This document shows positions 1 to 6,659 of a stretch of 13,040 nt of DNA, in pieces. Position 1 is the stretch's first letter. Each line of letters starts with the position of its first letter. Below the pieces are notes generated by a model. That model saw only the letters and a list, made by a program, of their open reading frames with translations. It was not told where the DNA came from and ran no database searches. Where the stretch lies: positions 1 to 13,040 of the forward strand of contig JACCSL010000510.1 of NCBI GenBank assembly GCA_013812995.1. Reading direction: 5' to 3'. The translations under genes and the position numbers were made by a program. This stretch comes from Ardenticatenales bacterium (GTDB lineage Bacteria > Chloroflexota > Anaerolineae > Ardenticatenales > Ardenticatenaceae).

Positions 1-1
1 C

Positions 2-610
2 TCAGGGTATGGCCGCGCCTACCGAGAGCGGCTGAACGGGCAGTGGGGCATCGTGGACCGGGACGACTGTGTGAATGGGGCGCGCTACCTGGCGGAGGAG
101 GGCGTCGTCGATGGCGAGCGCCTGGCCATCACCGGGGGGAGCGCGGGGGGGTACACGACGCTCTGCGCGCTGACCTTCTGCGACACGTTCAAGGCGGGGG
201 CAAGTCACTTCGGCGTGAGCGATCCAGAGGGGCTGGCACAGGACACGCACAAGTTCGAGTCGCGCTACCTGGACACGCTCATCGGTCCCTACCCGGCGCG
301 CCGCGACCTCTACCATGCCCGCTCGCCGCTCCACTTCACCGAGCAACTCAGCGCGCCCATGATTTTCTTCCAGGGATTGGAGGACAAGGTCGTGCCGCCC
401 GAGCAGTCCGAGCGCATGGTAGATGCCCTGCGCGCCAAGGGCGTCCCCGTTGCCTACCTCGCCTTCGCAGGGGAGCAGCATGGCTTTCGCCGCGCCGAAA
501 CCATCGCGCGCGTCCTGGAGGCAGAGCTTTACTTCTACGGGCGGATTCTGGGCTTCGACCCCGCAGATGAGATTGAGCCTGTCAAAATCGAAAATCTGCT
601 TCTGCCCTAA
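2..610 (+). CDS. S9-family serine peptidase (prolyl oligopeptidase type), C-terminal part only
   Basis: This is the catalytic alpha/beta-hydrolase end of a prolyl-oligopeptidase-family (S9) serine peptidase. These enzymes cut short peptides in the cytoplasm, as dipeptidyl or acylaminoacyl peptidases. The reading frame is open to the left edge, so the start and the beta-propeller domain lie outside the window. About 202 codons remain, ending at TAA (608-610). All three triad residues are visible: Ser in GGSAGG (codon 140-142), Asp in [11 protein letters not shown] (codon 383-385) and His in GEQHGFR (codon 479-481). The upstream [19 protein letters not shown] block is typical of the family. A GTG at 53 is an internal valine, not a start. 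The gene converges on the minus-strand transglutaminase-like gene, and the two stop codons overlap. Family assignment is firm; exact substrate class is unknown. Confidence 0.93.
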   Translation, partial: SGYGRAYRERLNGQWGIVDRDDCVNGARYLAEEGVVDGERLAITGGSAGGYTTLCALTFCDTFKAGASHFGVSDPEGLAQDTHKFESRYLDTLIGPYPARRDLYHARSPLHFTEQLSAPMIFFQGLEDKVVPPEQSERMVDALRAKGVPVAYLAFAGEQHGFRRAETIARVLEAELYFYGRILGFDPADEIEPVKIENLLLP

Positions 611-1470
611 TCAAGCGTGGGGCGCAGACGAGGATCGCTGAGAAACAGCTCGCGGATGCTGGCAAGGGCAGATGGCCCTGCCTCCGTTGCCATAGCGACC
701 TGATCGAGCAACACCAAATCTGCCTCTGAGAGCGAGGTCGCCGCTCTCCCACTGAGTCCCCACTTGTCCGACGACCCTGGTTCCCATTTATTCAGGGCCG
801 CAAGCTCACGCAGGAGATGGGCACGCACATAATCCATGCCCGCATCCGTGGGGTCAAAGCCAAGCTGCATCGGGTCTGCCTCACCGCGCCGACAGGCCAA
901 CCATGCCGCCCCGGCAGTGATAAAGCGGTCACGCGGAATATCGTGGGGGTCTATGGTAAGGCCGATTTCCTTTGCAAGAACGTCATCTTGCTCGGGATCA
1001 ATCAGAATCCACCGTTGCGCTTGCTCATTCCAATAGTCGCAAACCCAGTGGTCCCAGGTGTTGCCCCCGTTCAGTCCCCAGCCATGAAAGTTCGCAAAGC
1101 CGACGCGCACACAGGCCGGAATCCCATGCGTGCGAAGCATCGCGCAGAAGAGGACGGCGGAGACACGGCACTGGCCCACCAGGCGACGCTCGGGGGGGCG
1201 CGGACTATGCAGGGGCTGGGAGTCCAGCGCCTGTATCTCCGTTAGCATCGCCGCAACGCCGCGCAACTCCGCCGTCTTCATCCGCTCCGGCGGAACCGGC
1301 CACCCATAGAGATGCCCCAGGCCCAGATGAATCACCAGCCCCTGCTGGATATGACAGAGCGCCACAGGATCAGACGGCAGGGCGGCCAGCAGGGCGCGGT
1401 GATGGTGGGGCTCTGTCACCGGCCCATAGGTGGCGTAGAAGTGCAAAGGATCATTTAAAGAAGCAGCCAT
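607..1470 (-). CDS. Transglutaminase-like superfamily protein (Cys-His-Asp), 287 aa
   Basis: A 287-residue soluble protein with a transglutaminase-like (papain-fold) core. The expected triad is visible: Cys101 in [16 protein letters not shown], His141 in [10 protein letters not shown] and Asp158 in WILIDPEQ. No signal peptide or membrane segment is seen, so it probably acts in the cytoplasm. The length and the extra C-terminal block ([23 protein letters not shown]) match a bacterial family that I recall from Chloroflexota and Actinobacteria, whose reaction is not established. Members may be amidases, peptidases or cross-linking enzymes. The ATG at 1470 is preceded by AAGGA six bases upstream. 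It lies 34 bases after the second permease stop with no terminator between, so it is probably the last gene of the sugar-transport operon. Its role there is unknown. The fold call is firm; the function is open. Confidence 0.85.
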   Translation of the reverse strand: MAASLNDPLHFYATYGPVTEPHHHRALLAALPSDPVALCHIQQGLVIHLGLGHLYGWPVPPERMKTAELRGVAAMLTEIQALDSQPLHSPRPPERRLVGQCRVSAVLFCAMLRTHGIPACVRVGFANFHGWGLNGGNTWDHWVCDYWNEQAQRWILIDPEQDDVLAKEIGLTIDPHDIPRDRFITAGAAWLACRRGEADPMQLGFDPTDAGMDYVRAHLLRELAALNKWEPGSSDKWGLSGRAATSLSEADLVLLDQVAMATEAGPSALASIRELFLSDPRLRPTLD

Positions 1471-1504
1471 AAGACATCCTTTCCAGCGTCGAACTATTGA
1501 GATT

Positions 1505-2323
1505 TTAGCCTTTTAGAGCGCCCGCCAGCAGGCCGCGCAGGAAGTAGCGACCGAGGAATAGGTAGACTAGCAGCGTTGGCACCGCGGCCAGGAAGGCCCC
1601 CGCCATCTGCACGTTCCAGGCAATGATCTGGCTCCCGGCCATGTTGTTCAGCGCCACCGTGATGGGCCAGTTTTCGGGGCTCGTCAGCACGACCGCGAAG
1701 AGAAAATCGTTCCAGGCAGCGGTAAATTGCCAGATGAGCACCACCACAAAGCTGGGGATAGAGAGCGGCAGCAGGATGTCCCAGTACGTTCGCAGCAGCC
1801 CCGCGCCGTCGATGCGCGCCGCCTCGATGAGTTCGGTGGGCACGCCCGCGTAGTAGTTGCGGAACGTGAGTGTCGTGATAGGCAGCCCGTAGATGACATG
1901 CGTCAGAATCAGACCGGGGAGCCCCCCATAGAGGTCAATGCTGCGCATGAACTGCACCAGCGGGATGAGCACGCTCTGGTAGGGAATGAACATGCCGAAG
2001 AGTATCAGCGGGAAGATAACATCAGACCCGCGAAACTTCCACTTGGCGAGCACAAAGCCATTGATCGAGCCGAGCATGGCCGAGATTAATGAGGCGGGAA
2101 TCACCAGCTTGATGCTGTTCCATAGGTGGGGGGCCAGCTTGGTGTAAGCCTCTTTAAAGTTATCGAAGTGGAGCCCGGAGGGCAGATTCCACATCGTTTG
2201 CAGGCTGACCTCGGAGAAACTCTTGAAGCTCGTGTTCAGCATGATAAACATCGGCACAAGGTAAAAAAGCGTCATCAGGAACAGGGGAATGTAGAGCCAG
2301 TAGCGGCCGCGCGACATGTTCAT
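1505..2323 (-). CDS. Carbohydrate ABC transporter permease, MalG-like (second permease)
   Basis: A 272-residue inner-membrane permease of the binding-protein-dependent sugar ABC family (MalG/GtsC side). Six hydrophobic segments are seen at roughly residues 9-30, 68-92, 102-124, 135-155, 188-212 and 241-262. The cytoplasmic EAA loop that docks to the ATPase is at E167-A168-A169, with D172-G173 and L185-P186 in the usual spacing. The C-terminal RYFLRGLLAGALKG is the common ending of this subfamily. The frame is open further upstream, to 2449. I chose the ATG at 2323 because its ATGA overlaps the TGA of the first permease, a GAGG lies seven bases upstream, and the protein then begins like other MalG-type permeases (a short basic tail, then the first membrane helix). 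It forms the channel with the preceding permease. Confidence 0.93.
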   Translation of the reverse strand: MNMSRGRYWLYIPLFLMTLFYLVPMFIMLNTSFKSFSEVSLQTMWNLPSGLHFDNFKEAYTKLAPHLWNSIKLVIPASLISAMLGSINGFVLAKWKFRGSDVIFPLILFGMFIPYQSVLIPLVQFMRSIDLYGGLPGLILTHVIYGLPITTLTFRNYYAGVPTELIEAARIDGAGLLRTYWDILLPLSIPSFVVVLIWQFTAAWNDFLFAVVLTSPENWPITVALNNMAGSQIIAWNVQMAGAFLAAVPTLLVYLFLGRYFLRGLLAGALKG

Positions 2324-3210
2324 AGCTGGGCCTCGTTCCGGGTGGTGTAGATGAGGTAGGGAATCACCAGCGCCGCCACACTGAGCAGCAGCATCATGCC
2401 AATCGCGGCCCCGCGACCATAAAAGTTGCCATCGAAGGTTGTGGTCCACATGTAGATGGCTGGAACATCCAGCGGTAGCTGCTTGCCCGCCACCGCGACG
2501 ATCAGATCAAAGACTTTCAGCGAGATGTGGCCCAGAATGACCATCGCGCTCAGCGTGATGGGGCGGAGCAGCGGCAGGATAATGTGCCAGTACACCTGCA
2601 ACTCGCTGGCCCCGTCCACGCGCGCCGCCTCGCGTACCTCGTCCGGAATAGCGCGCAACCCGCCCAGGTAGAGCGCCATCGTGTAGCCGGACATCTGCCA
2701 GATTGCCGGAATCGCGATAGCCGCAATGCCCCAGTCGCGCGTGGTGTGCCAGGAGTTGATGAGAAAATCCAACCCCAGGTTATCGAAGAGCAGGTTCAGC
2801 CCGCTCAGGCGCGAGCCCTGCGCCGGGTTCATCAGCCAGCGCCAGACTACGCCCGTTACAATGAAGGAAATCGCCATCGGGAAGAGGAAAATGGTGCGGA
2901 AGAAGCCCTCTCCGCGCAGCCCCTGGTCCAGCAGAATCGCCAGTCCCAGCCCCAGAACCAGGCAACCCCCCACGAAAAGCGTGGTGAAGAGCAGCGTGTT
3001 GCGGACATCAATGTGGAAGCGCGGGTCCGCCAGGAGTCCGGCGTAGTTCGAGAGCCCCGCCCAGGTGTAGTCGGGCAGTAGCCCCTTCCACGCGCTCAGG
3101 GACACCCGTGCGGACCAGGCGATAAAGCCATAGACGAAGATCGCTACAGCCAGAATAGAGGGCGATACCAGGGCAACCGCCAGGGCACTGTCTCGGTTAA
3201 AGCGCATCAT
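2320..3210 (-). CDS. Carbohydrate ABC transporter permease, MalF-like (first permease)
   Basis: A 296-residue inner-membrane sugar ABC permease of the MalF/UgpA/GtsB type, partner of the MalG-like permease that follows. Six hydrophobic segments are seen near residues 11-33, 73-95, 106-127, 161-183, 218-242 and 265-288. The EAA loop is at E194-A195-A196, with D199-G200 and I211-L212-P213, where the ATPase binds. Two adjacent ATGs could start it (3210 and 3207). The GAGGAA just upstream is only two bases from the first but about five from the second, so initiation at 3207 is slightly more likely. The gene lies 57 bases after the binding-protein stop, across an attenuator-like hairpin. It ends in a TGA that shares four bases with the next start, which implies coupled translation. 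Sugar specificity cannot be read from it. Confidence 0.93.
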   Translation of the reverse strand: MMRFNRDSALAVALVSPSILAVAIFVYGFIAWSARVSLSAWKGLLPDYTWAGLSNYAGLLADPRFHIDVRNTLLFTTLFVGGCLVLGLGLAILLDQGLRGEGFFRTIFLFPMAISFIVTGVVWRWLMNPAQGSRLSGLNLLFDNLGLDFLINSWHTTRDWGIAAIAIPAIWQMSGYTMALYLGGLRAIPDEVREAARVDGASELQVYWHIILPLLRPITLSAMVILGHISLKVFDLIVAVAGKQLPLDVPAIYMWTTTFDGNFYGRGAAIGMMLLLSVAALVIPYLIYTTRNEAQL

Positions 3211-3217
3211 TTCCTCA

Positions 3218-3259
3218 ACTTAAAAACAAGGGGGCGGGCACCTTGGGTGCCCACCCCCT
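3218..3259 (-). terminator. Attenuator-like hairpin between binding-protein and permease genes
   Basis: Read on the minus strand just after the binding-protein stop, a GC-rich hairpin forms between 3229-3242 and 3246-3259. It has 13 base pairs with a single C/A mismatch and a three-base loop. It is followed directly by TTGTTTTTAAG, a U-rich tract. This has the form of an intrinsic terminator but sits inside the transport operon. In such operons a leaky terminator, or a stem that protects the upstream mRNA, commonly gives excess binding protein over permeases; that role here is inference. Confidence 0.75.
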
Positions 3260-3267
3260 CAGGTAAA

Positions 3268-4611
3268 CTACTTGCAGGGACCCGAGGCGACGCAGGTAGC
3301 CGACAGGGCGTTCTGGAAGTTCGCAACGTCCTGGTTGGCCAGGAAGAGGCCCAACGCGGTGTCGAGTTCCGACTTCCAGGAGTCGTTGGCAACCACACCA
3401 TGCGTCAGGCTGCCGACGATGGTGTTGGAGGTCCAGTCGTCCATCGCCGATTGCAGGTACTCGTCGTACAGGGCGCGGTCCCCATCGTTGCGGGCCGGGA
3501 TGGAGCCCTTCACCGGGTTGAACGCATCCTGACCCTCCTTGGAACCAGCCACGGTCAGCCACGCGATGGCGGCGTCGCGGTTCGGCGCGCCCACGGGGAG
3601 CACGAAGCTATCCGAGAGGAACTGGAAGGTGCCACCCGTGCCAGGCACCGGGGCCCAGCCGAAGCCCTCGCGGGGCTCCAGACCAAGCTCCTTGTAGAAG
3701 CCCTCGGCCCAGTCGCCCATCACGTTGAAGGCGGCGTCGCCATCCACCACGAGCTGCGAGGCATCCTGCCAGCTCAGCGCCGAGGCGTCGCTGTTGGTGT
3801 ATTCCAGAATACGGGCGTAGTTCTCCAGCGCCGTGGTCACTTCCGCGTCGTTCCAGTCGGTTTCGCCCGTCCACAGACCGTTGTACGCCTCTTCGCCCAG
3901 TGTGGCGAGCAGCACCGTCTCGAACAGATGCATGGTCGTCCACTGCTCGCCCAGCGCCAACGGTGTCTCGACGCCCGCCGCCTTCAGCGCATCCATCGCC
4001 GCGAACCACTCCTCCAGCGTCTCTGGCACCTCGACATTGTTCTCTTCGAGCACGGTCGGGTTGTACCACAGGACATTGGCGCGGTGGATGTTGACCGGGA
4101 CCGAGTAGATGTTGCCATCCTGCGAGATCAGCGGGATAAGCGTCTCGGGCATGACTTCCAGCCAGCCATTTTCCTCATAGAGGAAGTTCAGCGGCTCCAG
4201 CTGGTCGGCGGCCACGTAGGTGCCGATCAACTCCTGCCCCGCGTGACCCTGCCAGCTATCGGGGGCATCGCCCGCCTGGAGGCGTGTGGCGAGCACGGCG
4301 CGCGCGTTGGTACCCGCACCACCGGCCACCGCTGCATTGTTGAAGGCGATGTCAGGGTATTTCTCATTGAAGACGGCGATCATGGCCTCCAGGCCAGCCG
4401 CCTCGCCACCGCCGGTCCACCAGCTAAAGACCTCGACCTCGGAGGCCGCTGTCTCTCCCTCGCCTTCACCACCGCCACTCTCGACAGTAACAACGGCATC
4501 GCCCTCGGCTCCGGCGGTAGCGACCGGAGCACCAGCGGGGGCAGTCCGGCCACAGGCGGTCACGAGCAGCACAATGATGAGCAACAGCGACATAAGCAAC
4601 TTACGACTCAT
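3268..4611 (-). CDS. Sugar-binding lipoprotein of ABC transporter, glucose/galactose-binding type
   Basis: A 447-residue extracytoplasmic solute-binding protein (family 1). A lipoprotein signal ends in LLVTAC with Cys20 as the lipid anchor. A flexible Gly/Glu/Ala-rich linker (about 21-58) precedes the binding domain. The sequence is strikingly like the Thermus thermophilus glucose/galactose-binding protein. The positions I recall as sugar contacts there are all present: W64-W65, H123, W281, W301, D334, K368 and H404. Glucose, galactose or mannose is therefore the best guess for the ligand. The frame is open upstream to 4851, but that part runs through a repeat. The ATG at 4611 has AAAGGAG eight bases upstream and starts the signal peptide. 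It follows the ROK regulator, separated by the repeat, and precedes the two permeases. Family is certain; ligand is inference. Confidence 0.93.
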   Translation of the reverse strand: MSRKLLMSLLLIIVLLVTACGRTAPAGAPVATAGAEGDAVVTVESGGGEGEGETAASEVEVFSWWTGGGEAAGLEAMIAVFNEKYPDIAFNNAAVAGGAGTNARAVLATRLQAGDAPDSWQGHAGQELIGTYVAADQLEPLNFLYEENGWLEVMPETLIPLISQDGNIYSVPVNIHRANVLWYNPTVLEENNVEVPETLEEWFAAMDALKAAGVETPLALGEQWTTMHLFETVLLATLGEEAYNGLWTGETDWNDAEVTTALENYARILEYTNSDASALSWQDASQLVVDGDAAFNVMGDWAEGFYKELGLEPREGFGWAPVPGTGGTFQFLSDSFVLPVGAPNRDAAIAWLTVAGSKEGQDAFNPVKGSIPARNDGDRALYDEYLQSAMDDWTSNTIVGSLTHGVVANDSWKSELDTALGLFLANQDVANFQNALSATCVASGPCK

Positions 4612-4669
4612 TTTTCTCTCTCCTTTGACGTGGGTTTTCGGAACGAACGATTCGCAGGGATAGACAGGT

Positions 4670-4894
4670 GTAAAACGTAAAACGTGAAACGTAACTGCTT
4701 CTGACGGAATTTGTGGTATGGAAGAGGGGCCGCGTGCCATGCGCGCCCTCACCCCCACGTCGCTTCGCTCCGTGGCCCCTCTCCCGATTTCGGGAGAGGG
4801 GCGGCCGAAGGCCGGGGAGAGGGCCTCCACGCAGAGCCATGACTCCACCACAAATTCCAGCAGAACCAGTTACGTTTTACGCTTTACATTTTAG
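4670..4894 (-). repeat. MITE-like palindromic repeat, 225 bp, with internal hairpins
   Basis: Two inverted arms of about 47 bp flank this non-coding element: 4670-4716 and 4848-4894. Over the inner 40 positions (4677-4716 against the complement of 4848-4887) I count 35 matches, including a shared TTCTGnnGGAATTTGTGG. The outer arm parts are heptamers of the GTAAAAC type. Inside are further stems: GCCCTC/GAGGGC (4745-4750 with 4819-4824), CCACG/CGTGG (4755-4759 with 4771-4775), a perfect 11-bp stem (4776-4786 with 4791-4801) and CGGCC/GGCCG (4802-4806 with 4810-4814). It carries no gene of its own. It lies between the ROK regulator stop and the binding-protein gene, starting only three bases past the ROK stop. 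The form is that of a miniature inverted-repeat element or a dispersed structured repeat; which one needs copies elsewhere in the genome. The strand given is that of the flanking genes. Confidence 0.75.
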
Positions 4895-4896
4895 CC

Positions 4897-6117
4897 TCAC
4901 ATTTTTCCCCCAATGACCTGAAGAATGGGCATTCCCGGAACGTGCAACAACTGCTGGATGACGAGGGTGGCCGCGCCCACCGCGACGGCATCCTCGCCGA
5001 GCCGACTCATGGTAATCGTGGCCTCGGCATTGGACTTGGCGAAGCTGCGCTCCCGCACCGTCTGGCGTAGCGGTGAGAGCAGCATGTCGCCCGCCTCCGT
5101 CACACTGCCGCCCAGAACGATCAGACCGGGATTGACGAGGTTGAGCAGGTTGGCAATGGCAAGCCCCAGGTAGCGCCCGGCGCGCTGGATCACCTCGATG
5201 GGCATGGGATCGCCCGCGCGAGCGGCGGCGACCACATCGGCCACCGTGACCGCTTTGCCCGCCAGCAGGCTGGGGCGGCCATTGTCGAGCTCCGCCTGCA
5301 CAGCAGCCAGGATGGCGGGCACGCCCGTCATTGCTTCCAGGCAGCCGCGCAGGCCGCAGCGGCAGAGCGGACCATTGACATCAATCGAGGTATGGCCAAT
5401 CTCGCCCGCCGTGCCCCCCTCGCCCCGATAGATCGTGTCGTTGATGATGAGCCCACACCCTACCCCGGTTGCGACCTTGATGAAGGCCAGGTTGTGGACC
5501 TCGCGCCCGTGGCCCCACCACTTTTCCGCGAGCGCCCCCATGTTGGCATCGTTATCCACGAAGACCGGCAGCCGCATGGCGGCCCGAATCTCGCGCTTCA
5601 GGTCGACCCCAATCCAGTGGCTCATGATGATGGGCGAGAGTCGGTCCAGCTTTTCCCCCTCCAGCGGGGAGGGCACAGCAATCCCTATGCCCCAGGTTTT
5701 TTCCTGGTCATAGCCCGCTTCCGCCTGTACCTCCCGCAGGAGGCGCTGAATCTCGGCAATGCTCTGGTCCGGGTTGGTCAGCACCGGGAAGGACTCGCGC
5801 CGGATTGCCAGCACCCTGCCCCCCAGATTCATCGCTACCACAGTGAGGTGCGAGGCTCCCATGTCCACGCCCAGAAGCGCGCGGGCATCGTAGTTGAACT
5901 CCAGCAGGATAGGACGGCGGCCCACCACCGAACTGACCGTGCCCGACTCATGGATTAGATCGGTGGGCAGAAGCTCGTTGACCACATTGGTAATAGTGGA
6001 GCGGCTCAACTGGGCAGCGCGCGCAATATCGACCCGCGAGATGGTGCCTGCCTCCCGAATCATATCCAGTACCATTCGGAGGTTGTTTTCGCGGACATCG
6101 TTGGGGTCGGAGATCAC
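4897..6117 (-). CDS. ROK-family transcriptional repressor (XylR/NagC type)
   Basis: A 406-residue sugar-responsive regulator: an N-terminal winged helix-turn-helix (about residues 10-68, with ISRVDIARAAQLSRSTITNVVNELL) joined to a ROK sugar-kinase-like domain. Kinase-fold marks are intact: the phosphate-binding GVDMGAS loop (83-89), D190 in FVDNDAN, ATGVGCG (216-222) and the zinc site H242 with C252, C254 and C259. The HTH argues for a repressor that binds sugar, though catalysis cannot be excluded. Start is GTG at 6117: a TAG lies in frame three codons upstream, and an AGG sits six bases before it. A strong promoter and a XylR-box-like palindrome lie directly upstream, so self-regulation is likely. 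It is first in line with the sugar ABC genes and probably controls them. Its last codons abut the palindromic repeat. Confidence 0.93.
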   Translation of the reverse strand: MISDPNDVRENNLRMVLDMIREAGTISRVDIARAAQLSRSTITNVVNELLPTDLIHESGTVSSVVGRRPILLEFNYDARALLGVDMGASHLTVVAMNLGGRVLAIRRESFPVLTNPDQSIAEIQRLLREVQAEAGYDQEKTWGIGIAVPSPLEGEKLDRLSPIIMSHWIGVDLKREIRAAMRLPVFVDNDANMGALAEKWWGHGREVHNLAFIKVATGVGCGLIINDTIYRGEGGTAGEIGHTSIDVNGPLCRCGLRGCLEAMTGVPAILAAVQAELDNGRPSLLAGKAVTVADVVAAARAGDPMPIEVIQRAGRYLGLAIANLLNLVNPGLIVLGGSVTEAGDMLLSPLRQTVRERSFAKSNAEATITMSRLGEDAVAVGAATLVIQQLLHVPGMPILQVIGGKM

Positions 6118-6154
6118 GGTTGCCTATTACCTGTAGAAGCGGGAACACACGACC

Positions 6155-6183
6155 ATCATAAGCAGCTTTTTTGTATTTGTCAA
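6155..6183 (-). promoter_or_regulatory. Sigma-70-type promoter of the ROK/sugar-transport operon
   Basis: On the minus strand a perfect -35 TTGACA (6178-6183) is separated by exactly 17 bases from a -10 TATGAT (6155-6160), five of six to consensus. Transcription would begin near 6148, leaving a leader of about 30 bases before the GTG at 6117. Upstream of the -35 is the probable operator. Confidence 0.8.
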
Positions 6184-6189
6184 TATCTT

Positions 6190-6220
6190 AAACAAAGTTA
6201 GTTTTGTTGCGAAACAAATT
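6190..6220. promoter_or_regulatory. Candidate ROK (XylR-box-like) operator
   Basis: A palindrome TTTGTT-GCGA-AACAAA lies at 6203-6218, with perfect 6-bp arms. An extra AACAAA half-site at 6191-6196 forms a second inverted pair with 6203-6208. Including the flanking TTAG (6198-6201) it resembles the Bacillus XylR box, in which TTAGTTTGTT and AACAAACTAA face each other. ROK repressors of the XylR class bind such sites. It sits just upstream of the -35, not over the -10, so the mode of control is unclear. Confidence 0.5.
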
Positions 6221-6287
6221 GGTAATCGGGAGAAAGGGGGATGACGTTTTGGGCGCGCGGCTTGAAGATAAAGCAATCAGTCAAGGG

Positions 6288-6565
6288 TCAAAGGAGGGCA
6301 GGCGAATGAACGGGATGCGTAAGGGGGCGTCTCAGGCGGCGGGGCCGGTAGGGATTCTGGGGGCAGCGGGCGGATTTATAGCGGCTCTGGCTGGGCAGCG
6401 GCGGAAACAAATCCCGATACGCTTGCCGGTTGCTCAACAACTCACTTCACTATCGCTCACGCGCGGTGCGGGGCCTCGCCGCACCAACTCAGGCGCAAGT
6501 TCCTGGTACAACTCATCGATGATCACGTACCCATACAGGCAAAAATCCGCAAAATCGGTTAGCAT
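6288..6565 (-). pseudogene. Broken N-terminal remnant of an IS982-like transposase
   Basis: Minus-strand reading from ATG 6565 gives 43 codons, starting MLTDFADFCLYGYVIIDELY and running to PAPRVSDSEV, before a TGA at 6434-6436. This is how IS982-family transposases begin. The family normally continues LTLALVGE; here that block is missing. Shifting frame at about 6437 gives YRDLFPPLPSQSRYK, which matches the next conserved IS982 block, and this frame stays open to TGA at 6288-6290 while losing similarity. So an internal deletion with a frameshift has removed some 20 residues, and the catalytic DDE domain (most of the usual roughly 290 aa) is gone. A GAAGGA lies seven bases before the ATG, showing it was once a proper start. 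It lies in the decayed spacer between the M16 peptidase gene and the ROK promoter. Recognition is from memory of the family. Confidence 0.7.
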
Positions 6566-6571
6566 GCTCCT

Positions 6572-6630
6572 GTCCTTCGGGTGGTAGGGGTGGTGTTGTG
6601 GTGATACCTTCCTCTATCACACCGAAGGAC
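6572..6630. repeat. Nested inverted repeat downstream of the M16 gene
   Basis: A 9-bp perfect outer stem (GTCCTTCGG at 6572-6580 with CCGAAGGAC at 6622-6630) encloses a 6-bp inner stem (GTGATA at 6601-6606 with TATCAC at 6615-6620). It lies between the stop of the M16 peptidase gene and the start of the transposase remnant. It may be the end region of the old IS or a terminator for the M16 operon; no clear T-run follows on either strand. Confidence 0.5.
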
Positions 6631-6659
6631 TTCTTGCAACTTTTATCTAGCATAAGGCC

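Noticed and set aside
2324..2449. N-terminal extension of the second permease to 2449
   Set aside because: It would overlap the first permease by 130 bases. The ATGA overlap at 2320-2323 with GAGG upstream gives the normal permease start.
1727..3081. Plus-strand open frames opposite the permeases
   Set aside because: They are antisense to genes with EAA loops and membrane helices; their Arg/His/Gln-rich products are typical shadow translations.
3247..4680. A 477-codon plus-strand open frame
   Set aside because: It runs antisense across the sugar-binding lipoprotein, whose signal peptide and sugar-contact residues are clear. The product has no recognisable domain; it is a GC-rich shadow frame.
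4612..4851. N-terminal extension of the binding protein to 4851
   Set aside because: The extension is translated repeat DNA. The ATG at 4611 has a strong ribosome site and starts a proper lipoprotein signal.
6231..6287. Possible regulatory or gene content in the rest of the spacer
   Set aside because: I see no open frame, promoter or repeat here that I can support.
6306..6587. Plus-strand small open frame with a good AGGAGG before ATG 6306
   Set aside because: Most of it is antisense to the IS982-like transposase remnant and its sequence looks random (low-complexity start, Ser-rich end). A Shine-Dalgarno-like string alone is not enough.
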